A DNA stretch of 7,123 nucleotides from CAYMKL01 sp964390805 (GTDB lineage: Bacteria; Chloroflexota; Anaerolineae; VGOG01), in assembly GCA_964390805.1 (NCBI GenBank), contig CAYMKL010000212.1, forward strand, positions 1-7,123, in the 5' to 3' direction. The position numbers were made by a program, and so were the translations under genes. The notes beneath the pieces are model-generated. The model did not search any database. It was not told where the DNA came from and saw only the letters and a program-made list of their open reading frames with translations. This document shows positions 1 to 4,901 of this stretch, in pieces; the stretch's first letter is position 1, and every line of letters starts with the position of its first letter.

Positions 1-15
1 TGACCGGCAACCCCT

Positions 16-312
16 TCATCCCTTGTACTCTTGAGGGGTAGCCTGAGTAGTTACGGTGGTTGGAGCGACGGAGTAAACATAGGTGTCAATGTATGGTTCC
101 TGGTCGTAGGTGTCGGCGAGGCCGGAGGCCGCGGGAATGACGGCCACGTACTGGCCGTTGCCCAGGTCGTAGTGTTGGGCCTCGGCGGCTGGCGGAGGCG
201 GCATCCCGGCCGGGGGAGCAGGTACGGCGCCGGCCAGAGTTGAGTCCGCAATCAGCAACACTGTCACGGTAACCAGCAGCGCGATGGTGATCAAAGTCAT
301 TCGGGTTCGCAT
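16..312 (-). CDS. small exported protein of unknown function
   Basis: This 98-residue protein has a clear export signal: a basic N-terminus (MRTRM), a hydrophobic core over residues 6-22, and a small-residue stretch around LAGA (about 26-29) that could be a signal-peptidase I site. A Pro-rich segment follows (PAPPAGMPPPP, about 31-41). The mature part is short, with several Tyr residues (HYDLGNGQYVAV, EPYIDTYVYSV) and a Thr-rich tail. A second membrane segment, catalytic motif and cysteines are all absent, so it is probably a secreted or surface peptide rather than an enzyme. The ATG start has a strong AGGAGG six bases upstream (319-324, minus strand). It lies downstream of the 429-836 gene on the same strand with a 116-nt gap, so it may be read from that promoter or its own. 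I do not recognise the family. Coding status is supported by the signal peptide and ribosome site. Confidence 0.7.
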   Translation of the reverse strand: MRTRMTLITIALLVTVTVLLIADSTLAGAVPAPPAGMPPPPAAEAQHYDLGNGQYVAVIPAASGLADTYDQEPYIDTYVYSVAPTTVTTQATPQEYKG

Positions 313-428
313 TTCTCCCCTCCTCTCATCTTTCGCCCTAACTGGCGATAAGTAGGGCTGTCCTTAGCGGTATCGTGTTTTCCTCAAGTGTCCAACCCGG
401 TTCTGCAAACGTGGGGAGCGGGACAGGG
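313..428. other. intergenic gap between the two minus-strand genes
   Basis: The 116 bases hold the AGGAGG ribosome site of the downstream small exported protein. I see no well-matched -35/-10 pair and no hairpin followed by a T-run. Whether the downstream gene has its own promoter cannot be decided by eye. Confidence 0.4.
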
Positions 429-836
429 TCAAACAGCGACTGCCTCTCCTACTTCGACCGGGAGGGTGAAATGGCCGTAAAGGGGTAAGACCTGTCCTTT
501 GCCCCGGGTGCGTTCCTCGAAGTTCAGAATGGTGAAGCCGAACACTTCGTCGGTCTGAGGGTCCAATCTGACATAGATTTCATCCTCTATCTCCAGCAGG
601 ACGGACTCTCTGGGCTCTCCCAGGAGTATGTTCAGTTCATCGCTGGGTTCGTAGTATAGTATCCTTAATCCTTTTACTTTTTCCATTCGGGTGTAGATGT
701 AGTCTGGATCGGCTACCGTTTGGCGAACCTCGTCCAATAATGGCCTCATCTCGATATGAACAACGCAGATATGCTCGCGCCAGCACTCTCTGGTTAAGGT
801 CACGAGGTTACCCAGTGGGTCTATGACTCGAAACAA
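429..836 (-). CDS. DUF2283-like protein with a PBECR-nuclease-like N-terminus
   Basis: This is a 135-residue soluble protein. Residues about 59-108 (from ILYYEPSDELNILL through FGFTILNFEER) follow the DUF2283 pattern: a strand with Tyr-x-x-x-x-Asp/Glu, a short acidic strand pair, then a 'V.G..IL.' strand. Residues 1-50 (DPLGN.VTLT...W.EHI...H.EMRPLLDEV..TV.DPDYI) resemble the start of phage-associated RelE/EndoU-like nuclease domains (PBECR2 type), which have 'vtLt.erw.HI...HPE' followed by 'ev..tl.dPd.i'. That second match is weaker. The rest of such a nuclease domain is missing, because DUF2283-like sequence starts where its C-terminal strands should be. The chosen start is TTG, with AGGAG ten bases upstream and a strong promoter behind it. 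No antitoxin-like partner is adjacent. DUF2283 proteins have no firm biochemical function, so the role is unknown. Confidence 0.75.
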   Translation of the reverse strand: MFRVIDPLGNLVTLTRECWREHICVVHIEMRPLLDEVRQTVADPDYIYTRMEKVKGLRILYYEPSDELNILLGEPRESVLLEIEDEIYVRLDPQTDEVFGFTILNFEERTRGKGQVLPLYGHFTLPVEVGEAVAV

Positions 837-871
837 GGACGGGTTGCTCCTATCTACACTAATGCAGTCAT

Positions 872-900
872 ATTCTAGCGGAAAGGCGGCCTTTTGTCAA
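872..900 (-). promoter_or_regulatory. sigma-70 type promoter with palindromic spacer
   Basis: On the minus strand a perfect TTGACA (895-900) is followed, after exactly 17 bases, by TAGAAT (872-877, five of six consensus matches). This places a start site near 865, about 30 bases before the TTG start of the 429-836 gene. The spacer contains a perfect palindrome at 882-894: six-base arms AAAGGC and GCCTTT around one central base. It sits where a repressor would block RNA polymerase. The promoter call is strong by sequence; the operator is an inference. Confidence 0.75.
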
Positions 901-1045
901 ACAACTGCTTTGGCCATCCTGGCTGGCCTGGCAAAAGCGAGATGTTGCGTCTCTTCCCTGCCGGGCCAAATTGCGCCAAAATAGTCTTGGAGAACGATGC
1001 TATCAAGCCGCTCGCCGATGTGGAGCAAGGTATAGAGAAAAGCCT
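901..1045. other. divergent intergenic segment without recognised gene
   Basis: This segment lies between the two divergent promoters. It can be read open on the minus strand for 60-75 codons in two frames (end points near 875-897 and 1082-1102). Those readings run across both promoters, have no ribosome site and match nothing I recognise. It contains several TGGC/GCC-rich stretches (for example TGGCTGGCCTGGC near 919-931) but no clear long hairpin. It may be ordinary spacer or a decayed dispersed repeat. Confidence 0.35.
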
Positions 1046-1074
1046 TTGCCTTTCTGGGTGCTTTGCAGTATAAT
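1046..1074 (+). promoter_or_regulatory. sigma-70 type promoter for comEA
   Basis: A perfect TATAAT box (1069-1074) is preceded at 17 bases by TTGCCT (1046-1051, four of six consensus matches). The predicted start site near 1081 leaves a leader of about 14 bases before the ATG at 1095, with a GGGAG-type ribosome site at 1084-1088. It probably drives both comEA and the hydrolase behind it. Confidence 0.65.
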
Positions 1075-1094
1075 TGTGACATTGGGAGAGGGAG

Positions 1095-1688
1095 ATGAGC
1101 AACTGGCTGGAGAGATACCGGGGCTATATTCTGATCACCATAATCAATGTGATCGTCCTGGGCGGGGTGATCGCTTTATTGCATCGCTCTGCACCACCAG
1201 AGCTCGTCATAACTTCGGCCCCAGCTACAGTCACCCCTCTACCCACTCCTACCCCATGCCCTCTGCAGGTCTACGTCAGCGGGGCGGTGACTAATCCCGA
1301 TGTCTATGAGCTCCCGGTTGACAGCATTATCAAGGACGCCATTGAGGCTGCTGGGGGCGCCACCAGCGAGGCCGATTTGGACCGTATCAATCTGGCGCTA
1401 TCCCTGGCAGATGGCCAGCACATCTATGTGCCCAGGCAAGGCGAGGAGAGTCTGCCAGTAGACCCTCCAACCCGGTCGTCGGACACGGCCAGCGTCGAAG
1501 CGGGGGGAAAGATCAACATCAACACCGCCAGCCAATCCGAAATCGAGACCTTGCCAGGCATTGGTCCCTCCAAGGCCCAAGGGATAATCGAGAATCGCCC
1601 GTATGACAGCATCGAGGACATACAAAAGGTGCCCGGAATTGGTGAGGGTACTTTCAAGAAAATGCAGGACTTGATCACTGTGGACTAG
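1095..1688 (+). CDS. comEA: ComEA, competence DNA-binding receptor
   Basis: This 197-residue membrane-anchored DNA receptor is expected to bind double-stranded DNA at the cell surface and pass it to the ComEC channel during natural transformation. The order is: a short cytoplasmic N-terminus, one membrane segment (about 11-29), a short Thr/Pro linker (about 44-55, PLPTPTP), and an SLBB domain (about 57-115, starting VYVSGAVTNPDVYEL and ending HIYVPRQGE). A variable linker follows, then the C-terminal ComEA helix-hairpin-helix domain (about 138-197). That domain opens with KININTAS and carries two hairpins, LPGIGPSKA (153-161) and VPGIGEGT (179-186). Length and domain order are typical for SLBB-containing ComEA proteins of Gram-positive and Chloroflexota type. 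The ATG has a GA-rich ribosome site and a good upstream promoter. comEC is not in this window. Confidence 0.95.
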   Translation: MSNWLERYRGYILITIINVIVLGGVIALLHRSAPPELVITSAPATVTPLPTPTPCPLQVYVSGAVTNPDVYELPVDSIIKDAIEAAGGATSEADLDRINLALSLADGQHIYVPRQGEESLPVDPPTRSSDTASVEAGGKININTASQSEIETLPGIGPSKAQGIIENRPYDSIEDIQKVPGIGEGTFKKMQDLITVD

Positions 1689-1702
1689 ACAGGAGGAGAA
1701 AG

Positions 1703-2611
1703 ATGCAAAGAACGATTGAAGTTATCACCATTCATGGAGCGGGGCCGCACGACGACACGTTTTCACAAGCTCTGGAGCGCAACGTGATTGATTTCCTGGA
1801 GAAGAACGGGCTTACCTCTGCTCAGGAAATCGTGCATTTCACGCCTGTCGTCTGGTCCGATATTGGGAGGGAGACGAAGAAACAGCTCAAAGAGAAGACA
1901 GTGCTTCTTCAGATCACTGGCCGCATCGAATTCCCTCAAACCAGAGAGCTTATCCTTGACTCCTTTGGCGATATCATTTATTATCTCTCGGCGGACGGGG
2001 GGAGGATGATCAAGGAGCGGGTAAGGGACAGCATCCTGGAGGTCGGTCGGCGCATAAGGGCGGCGGACCCCCAGGGAAGGCGGTGGGAGGACTGGGACTA
2101 CTGGGAGGGATTGGGGCCGGAAAAGGCCCAGGAAGAGTGGGACAAGCGAGAGTGCGCCTACGTCAACATCATCGGTCACAGCCTGGGCTCGGTGATCACT
2201 TACGATGTCAGCTATGATTTTTACAAGGAGATGACCTCGCCAGAGGAGCCGTGGAGCTCCATCAAGATGCTGAAGCTCGACCTGTCAAACCTCTTCACCA
2301 TGGGCTCTCCCTTGTCTCTCTTCTCCCTGTTGGAGGATCAAACCCACTACCGCGACAGGCCAGTGCAGGTGCGCGAAAAGGGAGGATGGTATAATTTCTA
2401 CGATCGCCAGGACCTCGTCGCTTATCGCCTGGAACATATCTACCCTCAGAGGAAGATAAGGGACATCTGCATAGATGCTGGCTTCTTCAGCGACTTGTTG
2501 AGCAGCTTCTTGCCCCACCGTGCCCATTCCATCTACTGGCACAGCAAGAAGGTGGCCAGGGAAGTGGGTCTGAGGCTGCTTCTCGACTACCGCGAACTGG
2601 TGGTGCAGTAA
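1703..2611 (+). CDS. uncharacterised alpha/beta hydrolase (lipase-like)
   Basis: This is a 302-residue cytoplasmic protein with no signal peptide. It shows the features of a serine alpha/beta hydrolase: an early strand and oxyanion turn VITIHGAG (7-14), the nucleophile elbow IIGHSLGSVI (156-165; nucleophile S160) and the strand LFTMGSPLSL (197-206). A likely acid follows in YNFYDRQDLVAY (D234 or D237), and a likely catalytic histidine in AHSIYWHS (H275). A charged, partly helical insert (about 55-150) between the first strands and the elbow probably forms a cap. The fold and GHSLGS motif point to an esterase, lipase or related acyl hydrolase, but the substrate cannot be read from sequence. 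AGGAGG six bases before the ATG is an excellent ribosome site. The gene starts 14 bases after comEA and is probably co-transcribed with it; a direct link to DNA uptake is not established. Confidence 0.85.
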   Translation: MQRTIEVITIHGAGPHDDTFSQALERNVIDFLEKNGLTSAQEIVHFTPVVWSDIGRETKKQLKEKTVLLQITGRIEFPQTRELILDSFGDIIYYLSADGGRMIKERVRDSILEVGRRIRAADPQGRRWEDWDYWEGLGPEKAQEEWDKRECAYVNIIGHSLGSVITYDVSYDFYKEMTSPEEPWSSIKMLKLDLSNLFTMGSPLSLFSLLEDQTHYRDRPVQVREKGGWYNFYDRQDLVAYRLEHIYPQRKIRDICIDAGFFSDLLSSFLPHRAHSIYWHSKKVAREVGLRLLLDYRELVVQ

Positions 2612-2635
2612 CCAAGCTTTCTCGAAAAGTGCTCA

Positions 2636-2643
2636 GAGTCCCG
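2636..2643 (+). repeat. left target-site duplication of the MITE
   Basis: GAGTCCCG directly precedes the left inverted repeat and occurs again directly after the right one at 2843-2850. An exact 8-bp duplication flanking inverted repeats is what a transposition event leaves. The extra shared bases (an A before and TCA after) make the exact boundary slightly ambiguous. Confidence 0.8.
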
Positions 2644-2842
2644 TCAATGTCAGTAAGTTAAGCGCCGCCGGTCGAGTAGCGGCTTGAGTTGAGTAGCCGA
2701 AGGCGTATCGAAACCAGGGTATCGAGACCAAGGCGCGGCCCGTGCAATGTGAGATGCGCTGCAGAAGCCGCTCGCGTGGCCTCGATACGGTCTTACCAGA
2801 CCTACTCGGCCGACGCTCGCTCCCTTAACTTACTGACATTGA
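2644..2842. mobile_element. 199-bp MITE-like non-autonomous element
   Basis: The element begins with TCAATGTCAGTAAGTTAAG (2644-2662) and ends with its exact reverse complement (2824-2842), giving perfect 19-bp terminal inverted repeats. It is bounded by the 8-bp direct repeat GAGTCCCG. It is too short for a transposase, and the open readings inside it look non-coding. Internally it carries GTCGAGTAG (2671-2679) facing CTACTCGGC (2802-2810), GTATCGAG (2719-2726) facing CTCGATAC (2781-2788), and a small hairpin GGTCT-TACC-AGACC (2789-2802). The whole element can therefore fold into a long branched stem. The 'GGTCGAGTAGC...GCGTATCGAAACC' motif recalls short hairpin repeats that I associate with Actinobacteria; this is from memory and unchecked. 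The mobilising transposase is not in the window. An 8-bp duplication is compatible with several insertion-sequence families. Confidence 0.85.
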
Positions 2843-2850
2843 GAGTCCCG
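2843..2850 (+). repeat. right target-site duplication of the MITE
   Basis: This is the exact copy of GAGTCCCG at 2636-2643, directly abutting the right inverted repeat. Removing 2644-2850 restores a continuous pre-insertion sequence in the space before dtd. Confidence 0.8.
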
Positions 2851-2852
2851 TC

Positions 2853-2876
2853 ACTTCGGCAAGCTCAGTGCAGGCC
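2853..2876 (+). repeat. degenerate 'CTTCGGCAAGCTCAGTG' intergenic repeat
   Basis: CACTTCGGCAAGCTCAGTG followed by CAGGCC resembles the common form CCCTTCGACAAGCTCAGGG seen in Chloroflexota and other genomes (recalled, not searched). The ends CACT/AGTG are complementary, as CCCT/AGGG are in the common form, so the terminal pairing is kept while the bases differ. Related but more degenerate units lie after dtd at 3415-3488. The rest of the gap to dtd (2877-2932) shows no recognisable gene or strong promoter. Confidence 0.5.
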
Positions 2877-2947
2877 CCGGGGACGGAGGCTAGGAGCATC
2901 TTCAGGGACTTTCCGAGAGAGCTCTAACCGTTAAAGGGGCGCAATCC

Positions 2948-3397
2948 ATGCGTGCAGTTGTACAGCGGGTTAAAACAGGCGCCGTCTCAGTGGACGGTGA
3001 AATCACAGGATCAGTGGATACCGGCCTGGTTGTTCTCATTGGTACGACCCACCAGGACAGCGAGGCGGAAGCTCAACAATTGGCCCACAAAATAGCGCAT
3101 CTGCGCATTTTCGAGGACGAGGCTGGCAAGATGAATCTCTCAGCCCTTGACGTCGGCGCAGGCATCCTGGTGGTTTCCCAATTCACGCTCTACGCTGATT
3201 GCCGGCGAGGGCGGCGCCCCAGCTTCACCGAGGCTGCTCCTCCAGGGGTAGCGGAGCCGCTGATTGAGCATTTCATTGACCAGCTTCGAGAAGCCGGTGT
3301 CGTCAGAGTCGAAACGGGCGTGTTTCGAGCCTACATGCTGGTCGAGATTCACAACGATGGGCCAGTGACCATCATCCTGGATACGGACAAGTTGTGA
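2948..3397 (+). CDS. dtd: D-aminoacyl-tRNA deacylase
   Basis: This 149-residue cytoplasmic proofreading enzyme hydrolyses D-amino acids (and glycine mischarged on tRNA-Ala) from tRNA. The length is typical of the DTD family. It starts with the standard MRAVVQRV strand, contains LRIFEDEAGKMNLS (52-65), the SQFTLYAD motif (77-84) with its conserved GRRPSF continuation, and ends with NDGPVT (136-141), which holds the Gly-cisPro pair G138-P139 that gives chiral selectivity. One mild oddity is FRAYM (126-130), where the family usually has FGAxM; an Arg replaces the Gly. The ATG has AAAGGGG eight bases upstream. It is the first gene of a tight four-gene plus-strand cluster, and its stop overlaps the possible GTG start of the DUF523 gene by 4 nt. 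Confidence 0.96.
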   Translation: MRAVVQRVKTGAVSVDGEITGSVDTGLVVLIGTTHQDSEAEAQQLAHKIAHLRIFEDEAGKMNLSALDVGAGILVVSQFTLYADCRRGRRPSFTEAAPPGVAEPLIEHFIDQLREAGVVRVETGVFRAYMLVEIHNDGPVTIILDTDKL

Positions 3398-3993
3398 GGA
3401 GAAGAACAGCGGATCCCTTCGACAGCCCTTCGACAACCCTTCGACGGGGCTCAGGACAAGGCTCAGGATACCAACTCAGGACAAGGGGCAGGATTTACGG
3501 ATCAAGTGACCTGGACTGGGAAGAAATCCGCAAATCCTGCCCATCCGTGTTCTTGGTGAGCGCTTGCCTGCTGGGCATCCCCTGCCGATACGATGGCGCC
3601 GCTTGCCCCCATGACCAACTCCAGGCATTGGCTACGCGGGGCGATGTATTGCCCATCTGCCCAGAGGTGGTGGGTGGGCTTCCCATACCTCGCCCGCCAG
3701 CGGAGATCCAGGGCGGCGATGGGGGCGATGTCCTGGATGGACAGGCTCAGGTGGTGAATGTTGAAGGGAAAGATGTCACCGCCGAGTTCTTGGCTGGGGC
3801 ACAGAGGGCATTGCGCATCGTCCAGCGCTGTGGCATCCAGGAGGCTATCCTGAAGGCCCGAAGCCCTTCCTGCGGCGTGGGCCAGATCTACGATGGGAGC
3901 TTCAGCGGCCGCCTGGTGGAAGGGGACGGCGTGACCGCCGCTCTCTTGAAGCGAGAAGGGATCATCGTCAAAAACGAGGAAGAAGCGCGATGA
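3394..3993 (+). CDS. DUF523 family protein (TudS-like), uncertain start
   Basis: The DUF523 domain starts at VFLVSACLLGIPCRYDGA (about 52-69). It continues with ICPEVVGGLPIPR (88-100), AEIQGGDGGDVLDG (103-116), a DVTAEF segment, ARSPSCGVGQIYDG (155-168) and the end GDGVTAALLKREGI (177-190). Conserved cysteines C58, C64, C89 and C160 are present. Characterised DUF523 members (TudS thiouracil desulfidase) bind a [4Fe-4S] cluster through three cysteines, so a desulfidase-like role is possible but unproven. No DUF1722 domain follows. The listed GTG overlaps the dtd stop but lacks a clear ribosome site, and residues about 8-31 are encoded by short degenerate repeats. A GTG at 3547 would give a family-sized 149-residue protein, yet DLDWEEIRKSCPS just upstream looks coding. 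The stop overlaps the next gene's ATG by 4 nt. Confidence 0.85.
   Translation: MRRRTADPFDSPSTTLRRGSGQGSGYQLRTRGRIYGSSDLDWEEIRKSCPSVFLVSACLLGIPCRYDGAACPHDQLQALATRGDVLPICPEVVGGLPIPRPPAEIQGGDGGDVLDGQAQVVNVEGKDVTAEFLAGAQRALRIVQRCGIQEAILKARSPSCGVGQIYDGSFSGRLVEGDGVTAALLKREGIIVKNEEEAR
3415..3488 (+). repeat. cluster of short degenerate repeats at the DUF523 5' end
   Basis: Three tandem 11-mers CCCTTCGACAG, CCCTTCGACAA and CCCTTCGACGG (3415-3447) are followed by GGCTCAGGACAA (3448-3459), GGCTCAGGATAC (3460-3471) and CAACTCAGGACAA (3472-3484). They appear to be expanded and scrambled halves of a 'CCCTTCGACAAGGCTCAGGACAA' type repeat. The block lies inside the frame that joins the GTG at 3394 to the conserved DUF523 domain. 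It reads through without a stop. Confidence 0.7.
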
Positions 3994-4895
3994 GAAAGAT
4001 CGTGGAGTGTGTGCCCAACTTCAGCGAGGGGCGGCGGAAGGAGGTCATTGACCAGATCGTAGAGGCCATCGCCATTGTGCCCGGCGTCCACGTGCTGGAC
4101 GTTCAGTCCGATGCCGACCATAATCGCACCGTGGCTACCTTCGCCGGGCAGCCGGAGGCGGTGGAGGAGGCTGCCTTCCGGGGCATCCAGAAAGCGGCGG
4201 AACTCATTGACATGAGCCTGCATCGGGGTGAGCATCCCCGCATGGGCGCGGCCGATGTGGTGCCCTTCGTGCCCATCAAGGGCGTGACCATGGAGGATTG
4301 CGTGGCCATGGCCCGACGGTTAGGGGAGCGGGTGGGTCGCGAGTTGGACATTCCGGTCTATCTCTACGAAAAAGCAGCTACCCGACCCGAGAGGCAGAAT
4401 CTGGCCGAGGTGCGGCGGGACGAGTACGAGGGGATCAAAGCCGAGATCGCCACCAGGCGCGAACGGGAGCCCGACTTCGGCCCTCGGCACCTGGGCAAGG
4501 CGGGAGCCACCGCTATCGGAGCCCGGCTGCCTCTCATCGCCTTCAACGTCTATCTGGGCAGCGACGACGTGGAGGTGGCCAAGGCCATCGCTCGCGCCGT
4601 GCGCCATTCCTCCGGCGGCCTGCGCTACGTCAAGGCCCTGGGCCTTCTGGTGGAAGGGAAGGCTCAGGTCTCAATGAACCTGACCGACTATCGCCAGACG
4701 CCCGTCCACCGAGTGGTGGAGATGATCCGCCGAGAGGCGGAGCGCTATGGCGTGTCCGTGGTAGAAAGTGAGCTCATTGGCCTCATACCCAACGAGGCAT
4801 TGGTGGAGGCTGCAACATTCTACTTGCAACTGGGCGGCTTCTCGGGGCATCAGATCCTAGAAAACCGTCTGGCTGATCTCGATCAACAGGGGTAA
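3990..4895 (+). CDS. ftcD: glutamate formimidoyltransferase
   Basis: This 301-residue cytoplasmic enzyme transfers the formimino group of N-formimino-L-glutamate to tetrahydrofolate, giving 5-formimino-THF and glutamate. It thereby feeds histidine breakdown into the one-carbon pool. The start MRKIVECVPNFSEGR is the family hallmark. RGEHPRMGAADVVPFVP (79-95) contains H82, at the same number as the catalytic His82 of mammalian FTCD. KAGATAIGAR and IAFNVYLG mark the junction of the two formiminotransferase subdomains, and VSMNLTDY follows in the second. The cyclodeaminase domain of bifunctional FTCD (about 540 residues) is absent, so a separate enzyme would be needed for the next step. The ATG sits in an ATGA overlap with the DUF523 stop, with GAGGAAG upstream. 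No hut genes are visible here. Confidence 0.95.
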   Translation: MRKIVECVPNFSEGRRKEVIDQIVEAIAIVPGVHVLDVQSDADHNRTVATFAGQPEAVEEAAFRGIQKAAELIDMSLHRGEHPRMGAADVVPFVPIKGVTMEDCVAMARRLGERVGRELDIPVYLYEKAATRPERQNLAEVRRDEYEGIKAEIATRREREPDFGPRHLGKAGATAIGARLPLIAFNVYLGSDDVEVAKAIARAVRHSSGGLRYVKALGLLVEGKAQVSMNLTDYRQTPVHRVVEMIRREAERYGVSVVESELIGLIPNEALVEAATFYLQLGGFSGHQILENRLADLDQQG

Positions 4896-4901
4896 ACATT
4901 C

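Noticed and set aside
971..1294. A 107-codon plus-strand frame overlapping the start of comEA
   Set aside because: It spans the comEA promoter and overlaps the conserved gene out of frame, with no motif.
1763..2179. A 138-codon minus-strand frame inside the hydrolase gene
   Set aside because: It lies antisense to a well-supported gene with a strong ribosome site and catalytic motif, and has no recognisable domain of its own.
2689..2934. An 81-codon open frame across the MITE
   Set aside because: It has an Arg/Ser-rich composition without motif, begins inside the mobile element and ends in the adjacent spacer, so it is not a plausible gene.
4298..4771. A 157-codon frame inside ftcD
   Set aside because: It is Gly/Arg-rich, an out-of-frame reading of a GC-rich conserved gene, and shows no family signature.
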